Source: Pyrinomonadaceae bacterium
GTDB lineage: Bacteria; Acidobacteriota; Blastocatellia; Pyrinomonadales; Pyrinomonadaceae
Assembly (NCBI GenBank): GCA_030841105.1
Contig: JAVEDE010000095.1
Span: 1 to 64,000, forward strand
Direction: 5' to 3'
Length of the DNA: 64,000 nt
Shown: positions 1-8,722 of the stretch, piece after piece
Numbering within the stretch: the stretch's first letter is position 1
Layout of the letters: each line of letters begins with the position of its first letter
Position numbers and translations under genes: made by a program
The notes under the pieces: generated by a model
What the model was told of the DNA's origin: nothing
Database searches by the model: none
Seen by the model: the letters and a program-made list of their open reading frames with translations, nothing else

Positions 1-147
1 CCGAAAGGCTACATCTATTTTGCGATGGCGTTTTCCGTCCTCGTCGAAATTTTGAACCTGCGCCTGCGCAAAGCGAAAACTAAGCCGGTGCAGTTGCATA
101 ACGCTTTCGACGACAAAGACGAAGCCAAAGTATTGCAGATGGAATAA
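1..147 (+). CDS. TerC-family integral membrane protein, C-terminal fragment
   Basis: The window opens inside a reading frame that runs 48 codons to a TAA stop. The visible end reads [20 protein letters not shown] followed by a basic stretch and an acidic tail. [11 protein letters not shown]-VEhLN is the typical last transmembrane helix of TerC/YkoY-type membrane proteins, a family linked to metal-ion (manganese) export or tellurium resistance. Only the tail is present, so the substrate cannot be judged. The gene's start lies outside the window. Family call is from recognition of the last helix alone. Confidence 0.6.
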   Translation, partial: PKGYIYFAMAFSVLVEILNLRLRKAKTKPVQLHNAFDDKDEAKVLQME

Positions 148-246
148 TCTGTTCGCGTCGTCTCAAACTCCCGGCATGTCCGTCGCGCCTGAGCACCACG
201 TCAATTTCGCCGTGAGCGAAGCATTGAGCACAGAGGAGCAGCAGAT

Positions 247-1416
247 ATGAAGTTCGATCGCGTAACTATCTATCGTCTCGGATTGTTGTTGGCGCTCATA
301 ACTTCGGCGCAGGCCGCGCGGGCGCAGGCGGTGTATGAGATGCCTGTGGGCGTGGAGTCGCGTTGGGCGAGCGGGGAGAATCCGACGGGGGCGAAGGGGC
401 GCGGGGGGCAGGCGAACGGGGGGCGCAAGGGGTCGCCGACCGTGCCGATCAAGGCGGGGGAGAGCCGCGTGCTGGCCGAGGCCGTGGGGACGAGCGGGAC
501 GGTGCGGCGCATCTGGATGACGTTCCCCGACCGCAGCCCGCGCATGCTCCGCAGCCTGCGGATAGATATGTACTGGGACGGCGCGAAGACCCCGGCGGTG
601 AGCGCGCCGCTCGGCGACTTCTTCGGCATCGGGTTGGGACAGACGACCGTGTTCCAGTCCGCGCTGTTCTCGAACCCGGAAGGGCGTAGTTTCAACTGCG
701 TCGTGCCGATGCCGTTCAAGACCGGCATGCGGATCGTGTTGACGAACGAGAGCGACGCGAACCTCGATGAGTTGTTCTACGACGTGGACTACACGCTCGG
801 CGACCGCCACGGCGCGAACGTGCTCTACTTCCACGCGCACTACCGCCGCGAGAACCCGACGCGCTTGCAGCAGGACTACGAGTTGCTGCCGCGCGTCGAG
901 GGGCGCGGGCGTTACCTCGGCACGAACATCGGCGTCATCGTCAACCAAAAGGCTTACTTCAACACTTGGTGGGGCGAGGGCGAAGTGAAAATCTACCTCG
1001 ACGGCGACCGCGAGTTTCCCACTCTGAGCGGGACGGGCGCGGAGGATTACATCGGCACGGCGTGGGGGCAGGGGCAGTTCGCGCACGCGTATCAGGGCAG
1101 CCCCGTCGCCGACGAGAAGAATCTGCGCTGGTGCTTCTACCGCTATCACATTCCCGATCCGATCTACTTCCAGAAGGACGTGCGCGTCACCATTCAGCAG
1201 ATCGGATACCTCGCGCCGCACAGCCGCGAGGCGGTCGTCAAAGCCGGGCGGCGTCTCTACCGCGCAGGCCCCGGTCTCGTCGAGATGGACTTGTCGAAGG
1301 ACGGCAAGTTCGAGCGCGACGACGACTATTCGAGTTGCACCTACTTCTACCTCGCCGCGCCGGAGAACAAACTGCCGCCGCTCGATCCCGTGGGCAAGCG
1401 CGTCGAAGGGTTGTAA
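247..1416 (+). CDS. Secreted GH172 (DUF2961) family glycoside hydrolase
   Basis: 389 residues with an N-terminal signal peptide (hydrophobic LGLLLALITSAQA, cleavage near ARAQA). The body has DUF2961 hallmarks: GTVRRIWMTFPDRSPRMLRS, DMYWDGAKTPAVSAPLGDFF and GTGAEDYIGTAWGQGQ. DUF2961 is now CAZy family GH172, whose members act on fructofuranosides or arabinofuranosides; the Glu of GAEDYIG is in the position expected for an acidic catalytic residue (known of the family, not proved here). A good ribosome site (AGAGGAG) sits about 8 bases before the ATG. It probably cleaves or transglycosylates furanosides in the periplasm or outside. It converges with the DinB gene downstream and is likely monocistronic. 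The substrate is not predictable. Confidence 0.85.
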   Translation: MKFDRVTIYRLGLLLALITSAQAARAQAVYEMPVGVESRWASGENPTGAKGRGGQANGGRKGSPTVPIKAGESRVLAEAVGTSGTVRRIWMTFPDRSPRMLRSLRIDMYWDGAKTPAVSAPLGDFFGIGLGQTTVFQSALFSNPEGRSFNCVVPMPFKTGMRIVLTNESDANLDELFYDVDYTLGDRHGANVLYFHAHYRRENPTRLQQDYELLPRVEGRGRYLGTNIGVIVNQKAYFNTWWGEGEVKIYLDGDREFPTLSGTGAEDYIGTAWGQGQFAHAYQGSPVADEKNLRWCFYRYHIPDPIYFQKDVRVTIQQIGYLAPHSREAVVKAGRRLYRAGPGLVEMDLSKDGKFERDDDYSSCTYFYLAAPENKLPPLDPVGKRVEGL

Positions 1417-1425
1417 ACTTTCGTC

Positions 1426-1947
1426 TCACTTCTCGAAGGCGCGGAGCAGCACGGTGATGCGCGCGAGGTGATGATCGTCGTGCTCGGCGATGAAGTAGAC
1501 GAGGTCTATGACGCGCATCGGCAACTTCAGGCGCGGGTGGAGGGCGATCTGTGCGATCTGTTCCGAGTCGAGGCCGTCGAGGCGGCGCACGAACTCGCCG
1601 CGCTCGGCGCGAAACGTGGCGAGGAGGTGCTCGATGGAATGGGCGTTGTGGTCGGCCTCGTGCGTCTTGCGATTCTGGAGGTCGGCGGCGCGCAGGGTGT
1701 CGAGTCCGGCCGCGTAGTCGTCGAGGCGGCCGAGGTCGAGCGCGCCCAAGTCGAGCAAGTGCCCGGCCTGTTCCTGAATTGACCAATCATCGCCGTCGCG
1801 CCGCGTCAGTATTTCGCGCGGCAACTTGAGGAGGCGGTCTTCGAGTCGCGCGGGCGTGCCGCGCACGCGCTCCAAGACGTTCGGGTACATCGAGAGCGGC
1901 AGGTCGAGTGTAAACTTGCGCTCAAACCAGATGGCGCGCGGTATCAT
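1426..1947 (-). CDS. DinB family protein (putative metal-dependent enzyme)
   Basis: 173 residues forming the four-helix DinB/YfiT fold. The three metal-binding histidine zones are visible: HLLDL near residue 65, HNAHS near residue 100 and EHDDHHLARI near residue 157. WSIQEQAGHLLDL is a typical first motif. DinB superfamily members include thiol-dependent transferases (bacillithiol, mycothiol) and many of unknown role, so a specific reaction is not assigned. The start has GGAG about 9 bases upstream. The gene lies tail to tail with the GH172 gene (9 bp apart) and reads toward it, with its own promoter region on the far side. Confidence 0.8.
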   Translation of the reverse strand: MIPRAIWFERKFTLDLPLSMYPNVLERVRGTPARLEDRLLKLPREILTRRDGDDWSIQEQAGHLLDLGALDLGRLDDYAAGLDTLRAADLQNRKTHEADHNAHSIEHLLATFRAERGEFVRRLDGLDSEQIAQIALHPRLKLPMRVIDLVYFIAEHDDHHLARITVLLRAFEK

Positions 1948-1985
1948 CCTTCACGCTCCTCTCTCACATAAAACGATTATTGAAC

Positions 1986-2041
1986 CACGAAGGCACGAAG
2001 CCACGGAGTTAAACCTGTAAAGCTAACTTCGTGCCTTCGTG
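1986..2041. repeat. Intergenic inverted repeat, 15-bp perfect arms
   Basis: Arms 1986-2000 (CACGAAGGCACGAAG) and 2027-2041 are exact reverse complements with a 26-base loop. The left arm is built on an 8-base period (ACGAAGGC / ACGAAGCC). It lies between the tail of the propeller protease and the upstream side of dinB, and could act as a transcription terminator or a transcript-end hairpin, although no U-tract follows. Similar octamer-based hairpins occur at 37868 and 51100. Confidence 0.7.
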
Positions 2042-2063
2042 TTTCATTGTCCAGTCGCCTCTG

Positions 2064-5000
2064 CTACTTCTGCGCGCGGCCGTTGCCGAGTTGTTTGAGC
2101 AGTTCGCGCACGGCCGCGTCGAGTTGTGAATCGTGATCCGTGTAGGTCTCGCCGATGGGGCGCGTGACGGGCACGTCCACGGGGCGCGGGTTCAACTCCA
2201 TGTTCGTGCCGTCGGCCGCCTGCACCTTCATGCGCGGCAGGCGCACGCTTGAGCCGTCAATCAACGTCTGATTCCAGGTGTAGATGATCCAGCCGGAGGT
2301 CGGCTCGCCCACCACCTTGCCGAGTTTGAGCGTGCGGTAGCCTTCGGTGAAATCTTCTGCGTCCGAGAGCGAGTGCTGGTTGGTGACGAGGATGGTCGGC
2401 GATTCGAGCGAGCGTTGGCCGAGCACGGTGCGCGCGGGCGCGCCGGTTTGATTGCGCGGCGTCATCGTCAGGTAGCCGCGCCGCGCGAGCACGTCAATGG
2501 CGTAGACGTTGACGAAGCCGCCGTTGTTGTTGCGCACGTCCACGACGACGCCCTCGCGCGAATGGTTCTCGGCGTCGAGGTCAACGTAGAGTTGCGAGAG
2601 CGAGGACGAACCCATGTCGAACATGTGGACGTAGCCGAGCCGCCCGCCGCTCACGCGCGCGACGTAGGCGCGATTGTCCTCGACCCACTTGCGATAGAGC
2701 AGCGCCTTCTCCGTCCCCGCGTTGACGGGGCGCACCGCGAGTTCGCGCCTGTTCGCGCCGTCCGCGCCTGAGGCCATGGTCAGACTCACGCGGCGGTTGA
2801 TCTTGTAGTTCAACAACTCGTCGAGGTTCACGCGCGCGTTGATCTCCTTGCCGTCAACGGCGACGAGGTAATCGCCCGGTTTGATCTCGCGCGCGAGCGC
2901 GGCGGGGCTGAGCGGGATGATCTCCGTCACGCGCAGACGCCCCGTCGTTTCATACTCGTGGCGGTCGAAACGCAGGCCGAGCCGACCCGTCGCCGCCGTC
3001 TGGCCGGTGAACGGCGCGCCGACTCCGGAGTGAGAGGCGTTCAACTCGCCGACCATGAGTTGCAGCAGGCGGCGCATCTCGTCGGGCGTGCGCGCGCCCG
3101 CGATGCGCGGCTCGTAGGCGACGCGCATCGCGTCCCAGTTCACGCCGTGAAAGTTCGGGTCATAGAAATGTTCGTGCAGGTACGACCAGACTTGCCGGAA
3201 CACCTCCATCTTCTCGCGCGCGAAGTCCACGTCCATCTCCGCCGCAACGGCGAGCGGGCGCGTCTTGCCTTCAAGCGTGACGACGTTGATGCGCCCCTGT
3301 TCAAGATAAAAAATCTCTTTGCTGTCGGGCGAGAATTGCGCGAGACCTTTGAAGCCCGGCGTCGAGGTCAACTGCTTCGGCACGGACGGCTCGCGCGAGA
3401 GTTCGTCGAGCGAATAGGCGTAGAGGTTCTGTTGCCCCGCCGCGCTCGCGATGAGCACGACCCACTTGCCGTCGGGGCTGATCGCCTGATAGCCCACGTC
3501 GAGGCCGACGGGCAACAGACTGAGCCGCTGCCGGATGCCCTCCAGAGTGATCTCCACCTTCTTGTCGCCCGCCTTCTTCCGCTCGTCCGCAGCGTTCGGT
3601 GCGGGCGACGCGGCCGGACTCGGCGACGGTGAAGGCGTCGCCGTCGGCGCGGGCGACGGCGCGGGCGGCGTCTCGCGTTGCGGCTGCGTCAGGTTGCGCG
3701 GCGTCTCTTCGCGGAAGAGATCGCGAAACTGGTCTTCGCGGAAGCGCGGCGTGCGCGGGATGAGATCGACGCGCGCCACCTGAAAGCTCTCCGTGCGCTG
3801 CCCCGTGTCGAACAGCATAAACGTGCCGTCGGGACTCCAAGAGATGGTGTTGCTGAAGACGTTCGCCAGAAAACTGACGGGCTGCGCGACGGGCAGGACT
3901 GCGCCTGCGTTGCCGTCCACGCGCACCACCTGCACGTTGCGAAACAACTTCGCCGCCACCGGCATGTAAGCGATCCAGCGGCTATCGGGCGACCAGACGA
4001 ACGAGCGGTCGGGAGTGAGCGGCGGCCGCTCGAAAGTCCCTTGCGCCGCCACGCTCTCCGCCTTCGTCTCCATGTTCAGCAGGCGCAGTTCCCTGCCCGC
4101 GCGCTCGAAGGCGAGCAGTTTGCCGTCGGGCGAGAAGCGCGGCGTCGCGTCGGCCTGCGCCGCTTGCGTCAACTGCGTCTCGGCGTTCGTGCCGAAGTCG
4201 TAGCTGAACAGGTGCGGCGTGCCGTCGCGGTCTGAGACGTAGACGAGGCGGCGACTGTCGGGCGACCAAGTGACCTGCGACTCGTCGGCCGGGCTGACGG
4301 TGATGCGCGCCGCGTCGCCGCCGTCCGCGCTTGACGCCGCGAACACTTCACCGCGCACGACGAAGGCCACCTTCTTGCCGTCGGGCGCGAGCGCAAACTC
4401 GTCTATGCGATCCGTCAGGCGCAAGTGCTCGACGATGGGTTCGGCGGGCGCGCCGCGTCGCGTGATCGCCACCTCGCTCGTCTGATTGTTCGACGTGTCC
4501 AGTTTCCAGATGCGGAAGTTGCGCTCGAAGACGATCACGCGGCCGTCCGCGGAGATGCTCGGCCAGAGCACGCGCCCGTCCGTGAACTTCGTGACGGCCT
4601 GCGCCGCATCGCCGCGCGTCTGCCCGACGCCGCGCTGCCAGATGTTCTGCGCGCCGCCGCGGTCTGAGACGTAGTAGAGACTGTGCCCGTTCGCGCCCCA
4701 CATCGGCCACAACTCGCGCGCGCCGCCCGCGGTCATCCGTTCGTAGACGGACGGCGCGTTATTGGCAACTGTGGCATCGTTCACGCCGCGCCGCACCCAG
4801 ATTTCCGCCTCGTCAATGTGGCTGCTGCCCTTGCGCCACCACTGGCCGGAGGCGATGCCGCGCGCCGTGAAGGCCACGGCCGAGTTGTCGGGCGACGGCG
4901 CGGAGAAGAATTCGTTCGTGTAGCGATCCGCGCTCACCTGCATCGGCGTGCCGCCTTCGGGGCTGACGCGGAAGATGTCGTTCATGCCCGCGATGTCGCG

Positions 5001-5483
5001 GCTCGTCGAAGAGAAGTAGAGCCAGCGGCCATCGCGCGACCACGCGTCGAGTTGATCGTTCGAGTCGTCAAACGTCACGCGGCGCAGTTCGCCCGTGTCG
5101 AAGGTGAGCACGTAGATGTCGCCGCCCCCGGTGCGATTTGAAGTGAAGGCGAGACGGCGGCCGTCGGGCGCGTAGACGGGGCGCGACTCGTTGGCGGCGT
5201 GCGAGACGAGCAGACGCGCCTCGCCGCCCGCGAGCGCGACCGTCCAGATGTCGCCGCCGGAGACGAACGCGATCTCGGAACGGTCGGGCGCAAGTGTCGG
5301 CTCTGTGAAATACGGGACGGCTTGCGGCGGCGCGTTGGTCGTCGCGGGCGAGCGCGGCGGGGCGGTCTTCGTCGCGGCTTTATCATCCTGCTGCGGCTGC
5401 TGTGCGCGCGTCGTCGCGGGCAGGACGCCCGCGGCGGCAACGAACGTGAGCGCGAGCACGCACAGTTTTCTAAACAACGTCAT
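2064..5483 (-). CDS. Tricorn-like S41 protease with beta-propeller domains
   Basis: 1139 residues. A signal peptide (KLCVLALTFVAAAGVLPATT) is followed by two runs of PD40/TolB-type propeller blades (repeated PDGRRLAFTSNR, SPDSRRLVYVSD, SPDGKLLAFE), interrupted near residue 600 by a Pro/Thr/Ala/Ser linker. The C-terminal third holds the helical S41 lead-in (FRQVWSYLHEHFYD), the His of NASHSGVG, a PDZ domain (LGLRFDRHEYETTG... GDYLVAVDGKEI) and the catalytic block NQHSLSDAEDFTEGYR, then a Glu in MELNPRPVDVPV. This order matches tricorn protease, which degrades peptides and uses Ser, His and Glu at these places. The signal peptide implies a periplasmic peptidase. GGAGGA lies 6 bases before the ATG. 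Apparently monocistronic. Confidence 0.9.
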   Translation of the reverse strand: MTLFRKLCVLALTFVAAAGVLPATTRAQQPQQDDKAATKTAPPRSPATTNAPPQAVPYFTEPTLAPDRSEIAFVSGGDIWTVALAGGEARLLVSHAANESRPVYAPDGRRLAFTSNRTGGGDIYVLTFDTGELRRVTFDDSNDQLDAWSRDGRWLYFSSTSRDIAGMNDIFRVSPEGGTPMQVSADRYTNEFFSAPSPDNSAVAFTARGIASGQWWRKGSSHIDEAEIWVRRGVNDATVANNAPSVYERMTAGGARELWPMWGANGHSLYYVSDRGGAQNIWQRGVGQTRGDAAQAVTKFTDGRVLWPSISADGRVIVFERNFRIWKLDTSNNQTSEVAITRRGAPAEPIVEHLRLTDRIDEFALAPDGKKVAFVVRGEVFAASSADGGDAARITVSPADESQVTWSPDSRRLVYVSDRDGTPHLFSYDFGTNAETQLTQAAQADATPRFSPDGKLLAFERAGRELRLLNMETKAESVAAQGTFERPPLTPDRSFVWSPDSRWIAYMPVAAKLFRNVQVVRVDGNAGAVLPVAQPVSFLANVFSNTISWSPDGTFMLFDTGQRTESFQVARVDLIPRTPRFREDQFRDLFREETPRNLTQPQRETPPAPSPAPTATPSPSPSPAASPAPNAADERKKAGDKKVEITLEGIRQRLSLLPVGLDVGYQAISPDGKWVVLIASAAGQQNLYAYSLDELSREPSVPKQLTSTPGFKGLAQFSPDSKEIFYLEQGRINVVTLEGKTRPLAVAAEMDVDFAREKMEVFRQVWSYLHEHFYDPNFHGVNWDAMRVAYEPRIAGARTPDEMRRLLQLMVGELNASHSGVGAPFTGQTAATGRLGLRFDRHEYETTGRLRVTEIIPLSPAALAREIKPGDYLVAVDGKEINARVNLDELLNYKINRRVSLTMASGADGANRRELAVRPVNAGTEKALLYRKWVEDNRAYVARVSGGRLGYVHMFDMGSSSLSQLYVDLDAENHSREGVVVDVRNNNGGFVNVYAIDVLARRGYLTMTPRNQTGAPARTVLGQRSLESPTILVTNQHSLSDAEDFTEGYRTLKLGKVVGEPTSGWIIYTWNQTLIDGSSVRLPRMKVQAADGTNMELNPRPVDVPVTRPIGETYTDHDSQLDAAVRELLKQLGNGRAQK

Positions 5484-5638
5484 TCGATCCTCCGGCGATA
5501 GAAACTAAAAGTTGATGGGCGGCAATTTCAACGCGCGGATTCGCGCTTGTCTGAAACGGGTTTGCAGGCTTTCGGGTTTCAATATAACAGAACCGGGGCG
5601 CGCCGCGAGAATTTACAGGCGTGCTAATATCTCCCGCG

Positions 5639-6541
5639 ATGCGACGCACGCTACTCATCTTCGTGGACGGACTCGGCATCGGCACGCGCGGCCAGCACAA
5701 CCCGCTCGACCTCTTGGGCGACGATGCTTCGCCGCTCGCTGTCTTCGCTGATGAAGAACCGCAACTGCCGCACGACGGTCTGCTCGCGCGCACCGACGCG
5801 TGTCTCGGCGTCGAGGGACGGCCGCAGAGCGCGTCGGGACAGACGACGATCCTGACGGGCTTGAACGCGCCCGCCCTGCTCGGCTATCACAAGCAGGGCT
5901 TCCCCAACGAGGCCATGCGCGGGATCATCCGCGAGCATTCCATCTTCCTCCAACTCAAGCGCGCCGGGATCACACCCAACACTTTCGCCAACGCTTACAC
6001 GCCGCGTTTCTTCGAGACGCGCCCGCGCTGGGTGTCTGCCACCACGGTCGCCGTCGAAGCGGCGGGCATGCGCTTTCGCCGACTCGAAGACTTGCAGCGC
6101 GGCGCGGCCGTCTATCAAGACTTCACGAACGAACTCGTCATCGAGGCGGGCTACGACGTTCCGCCGCGCACGCCTGCCGAAGCGGCCGACGTGTTGGCCG
6201 CGCTCGTCGCCGCGCACCGCTTCACGCTCTACGAATATTTCATCACGGACAGGGTCGGCCACGCGCAGGACATGGACGCCGCGCTCCGCGTCATCTCAAA
6301 CCTCGCCGCCTTCGTGCGCGCCGTCGTCGCACGCGTTGACTTGGATGAGACGACCGTCGTCCTGACGAGCGATCACGGCAACGTCGAAGACCTGAGCATC
6401 CGCAACCACACGCGCAACTTCGTGCCGACGCTTCTGTGGGGCGCATGCCGCCGAGAGGTGCACGCCCACGTCCGCACGCTCGCAGACATCACGCCCGCCA
6501 TCATCGAAACCCTAACCGCCAAAGAGGCCACTCACGCATGA
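5639..6541 (+). CDS. Alkaline-phosphatase-superfamily metalloenzyme (phosphoglycerate mutase-like)
   Basis: 300 residues from the ATG at 5639; an in-frame GTG at 5621 is less likely. LLIFVDGLGIG at the start gives the first metal Asp, SGQTTILTGLNAP resembles the catalytic Ser/Thr region, and DRVGHAQD and SDHGNVED near the end are the later metal-ligand motifs of the superfamily (phosphopentomutase, cofactor-independent phosphoglycerate mutase, alkaline phosphatase). It is shorter than iPGM (about 510) and lacks its transferase insert, so a hydrolase or mutase of unknown substrate is the safe call. No signal peptide, so cytoplasmic. Its stop overlaps the next start (ATGA), implying translational coupling to the MFS transporter and perhaps a shared substrate. 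Confidence 0.75.
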   Translation: MRRTLLIFVDGLGIGTRGQHNPLDLLGDDASPLAVFADEEPQLPHDGLLARTDACLGVEGRPQSASGQTTILTGLNAPALLGYHKQGFPNEAMRGIIREHSIFLQLKRAGITPNTFANAYTPRFFETRPRWVSATTVAVEAAGMRFRRLEDLQRGAAVYQDFTNELVIEAGYDVPPRTPAEAADVLAALVAAHRFTLYEYFITDRVGHAQDMDAALRVISNLAAFVRAVVARVDLDETTVVLTSDHGNVEDLSIRNHTRNFVPTLLWGACRREVHAHVRTLADITPAIIETLTAKEATHA

Positions 6542-7971
6542 GCGAAATCGAGCGAGAATCCCCCGCCGCTGCTACTGACGACAAGGCGCGTCAAGCACAT
6601 CAGCATTCCGGCGGCCGCAAGAACGACCGGCGCGAAGTCTTCGGCTGGATGATGTACGACTGGGCGAACTCCGCCTTCTCGACCACGGTCGCAGGCGTCA
6701 TGCTCGGCCAGTACGTAACGCGGCTCGCGCAGGTCGCGCTCGGCGACAACGGCACGCTCGTCAGTTTCGGCGCGCTCGGCTCGGTCACGGCCAAATCGTT
6801 CTTCCCCTTCTGCATCTCCATCTCCGTCTTCCTGCAAGTGTTCCTCCTGCCCATACTCGGCGCGATTGCCGATTATTCAAACTTGAAGAAACGCCTGCTC
6901 GCGCTCTTCTGTTACCTCGGCGTCGCCGCGACCTGCCTGATGTTCGCCGTGACCGGCAAGCTGTACGTTGCGGGCGGCGTGCTCTTCATCGTCGCCAACC
7001 TGAGCTTCGGTGCGGCACTCGTCTTCTACAACGCGTTCCTGCCGGAGATCACTTCGGAGGATGAACGCGACAAAGTTTCGAGCCGCGGCTTCGCGCTCGG
7101 CTACGCGGGCGGCGGCCTCCTGCTCGCGCTCAACCTACTGCTCGTGCAGGCCGCGCCCACACTCGGCATCTCGACGGGCATGGCCGTGCGCCTCTCGCTG
7201 CTCTCGGCGGGCGTCTGGTGGGGCAGCTTCTCCCTGATCACGTTCGCGCGTCTCAAGCCGCGCGCCGCAGAGCGTTCGCTGCCCGCGGGACAGACGTACC
7301 TCACCATCGGCTTCACCCAACTCGGCTCGACCTTCCGCGAACTCGCGCGTTTGCGACAGACGCTCCGCTACCTCGTCGGCTACCTCTTCTTCAACGACGG
7401 CATCCAGACCGTGATCAGCATGGCCGGGGTTTTTCTCGCGCAGGAGCTATTCGTCTCGCGCGGGTTGGAGGCGAGCGAGTCGTTCCTGATCGGGATTTTT
7501 CTGATGGTGCAGTTTCTCGCAGTGGGCGGCGCGCTCCTGTTCGAGCGCATCGCGAACGCGGTCGGGACGAAGCGCGCGATCATGTTGTCGCTCGTCATCT
7601 GGGCGGGGATCGTGATCTACGGTTACGGATTTTTACAGACGACGGGGCAGGCGTGGGCGATGGCGGCGATGATCGCAATCGTGCTCGGCGGGTCGCAGGC
7701 GCTTTCGCGCTCGCTCTTCTCGCGCATGATCCCGGCGGGGCGCGAGGCGTCGTTCTTCGGCCTCTACGAAATCTCCGAGCGCGGCACGTCATGGCTGGGG
7801 CCGCTCGTCTTCGGCGCGGTCGTCGGCGCGACGAACTCCTACCGCCAAGCGATCCTCTCGCTCATCGTCTTCTTCGTCGTCGGCCTCATCATCCTCTCAC
7901 TCACCGACACCGACAAAGCCATTCACGAAGCCGGAAACGCGCTGCCCGAAGAAGTCGGACAACAGAGTTAA
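6538..7971 (+). CDS. UMF1-type MFS transporter
   Basis: 477 residues from the ATG overlapping the previous stop; longer in-frame starts at 6436 only translate the upstream gene in another frame. About 12 hydrophobic helices follow a cytoplasmic head. WMMYDWANSAFSTTVAGVML is the signature opening of the UMF1/Atg22-like branch of the major facilitator superfamily. A further typical region is GGSQALSRSLFSRMIPAGRE and FFGLYEISERGTSWLGPLVF near residue 400. It is an inner-membrane permease; Atg22 relatives export amino acids, but the bacterial substrates are mostly unknown. Coupling to the phosphatase-like gene upstream is the only functional clue. Confidence 0.88.
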   Translation: MSEIERESPAAATDDKARQAHQHSGGRKNDRREVFGWMMYDWANSAFSTTVAGVMLGQYVTRLAQVALGDNGTLVSFGALGSVTAKSFFPFCISISVFLQVFLLPILGAIADYSNLKKRLLALFCYLGVAATCLMFAVTGKLYVAGGVLFIVANLSFGAALVFYNAFLPEITSEDERDKVSSRGFALGYAGGGLLLALNLLLVQAAPTLGISTGMAVRLSLLSAGVWWGSFSLITFARLKPRAAERSLPAGQTYLTIGFTQLGSTFRELARLRQTLRYLVGYLFFNDGIQTVISMAGVFLAQELFVSRGLEASESFLIGIFLMVQFLAVGGALLFERIANAVGTKRAIMLSLVIWAGIVIYGYGFLQTTGQAWAMAAMIAIVLGGSQALSRSLFSRMIPAGREASFFGLYEISERGTSWLGPLVFGAVVGATNSYRQAILSLIVFFVVGLIILSLTDTDKAIHEAGNALPEEVGQQS

Positions 7972-8361
7972 TTATTCCGGCTTCGTCTTCGCATACTCCA
8001 TCCAATCGCCTGACGTAATCAACGTGCGCTCAGAATAAAATTCGGCGTCATGGTCGGGAGCATAAATCCAAGCTAACTTTCTGTCTGTACCGACAGAGAG
8101 TTCAACCTGCTTCCGAAAGTAATTGCTTGAGGCTTCAAAATCATCCAACTGATTCAAAAGTTCACCGTCAACTTCATACACTTCGCCGGTCACCGTCGAG
8201 TTCGATTCGCCAAGCAGCAGGCCGGGATATGCGCCCAGATCATAGAGGCTGCCGCTTACCGTCGCATCGGCAATAAACTTTGCGTCGGGAAATCTGACGG
8301 ACATCGAGTGCGCGTTGCCGCGTCTGAGCGACCCGTAAACGAAGACGAGATGCTTGTCCAT
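7972..8361 (-). CDS. Gamma-glutamylcyclotransferase-like (GGCT/AIG2) protein
   Basis: 129 residues. The N-terminal VFVYGSLRRGNAHS is the substrate-binding YGSLrrG motif of the GGCT-like fold, followed by YDLGAYPGLLLGES and the acidic residue in LNQLDDFEASSNYFRKQV (near residue 80), where the catalytic Glu of the family lies in a LDxxEg-type motif. Members cleave gamma-glutamyl amino acids to 5-oxoproline or act on gamma-glutamylamines. It is convergent with the MFS gene, one base apart, so no room exists for a separate terminator. Cytoplasmic. Exact substrate not assignable. Confidence 0.8.
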   Translation of the reverse strand: MDKHLVFVYGSLRRGNAHSMSVRFPDAKFIADATVSGSLYDLGAYPGLLLGESNSTVTGEVYEVDGELLNQLDDFEASSNYFRKQVELSVGTDRKLAWIYAPDHDAEFYSERTLITSGDWMEYAKTKPE

Positions 8362-8383
8362 TGTGCTTTGCCCTTCCGGCAGG

Positions 8384-8722
8384 CTAGCGCGCAGCGCGGC
8401 GCGCGCCGGATTCTCCGGCGGAGCGTTCCATGCAGTCGTGTGAGCAGAAGTTGGAGGAGGTGGCGCGAAGCGTCAGGGCGCGCGAGGCGGGAAGCCAAGT
8501 GCCGCAGGAGTCGCAGCGCACGAGACGCTCGTCGCCCGCCGGTTTCGGCCGCGCCGCCGCTGTGCCGCCGACACCACCCGGCATCCCCTGCCCCGCGCTC
8601 ATGCCGCGCGCGTCGCGCACCACGCCGAGCACGCGCCGCGCCATGTTGATATAGGGACGCAGGCGCAGGTAGATGATGGTGAAGAACGCGCCGAGAATGA
8701 CGGCGACGATCAGGTACTTCAA
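8384..8722 (-). CDS. Small membrane-anchored zinc-ribbon protein (PP0621-like)
   Basis: 112 residues: one N-terminal transmembrane helix (YLIVAVILGAFFTIIYLRL), a glycine-rich linker, then two cysteine pairs, CDSCGTWLP and FCSHDCME, that would bind zinc. This layout (helix, linker, C-x2-C ... C-x3-C) is the one of the small PP0621 family. Its start codon overlaps the stop of the TPR gene (ATGA), so the two are translated together. The function of the family is unknown; a role in membrane-protein assembly next to a TPR partner is only a guess. Confidence 0.6.
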   Translation of the reverse strand: MKYLIVAVILGAFFTIIYLRLRPYINMARRVLGVVRDARGMSAGQGMPGGVGGTAAARPKPAGDERLVRCDSCGTWLPASRALTLRATSSNFCSHDCMERSAGESGARRAAR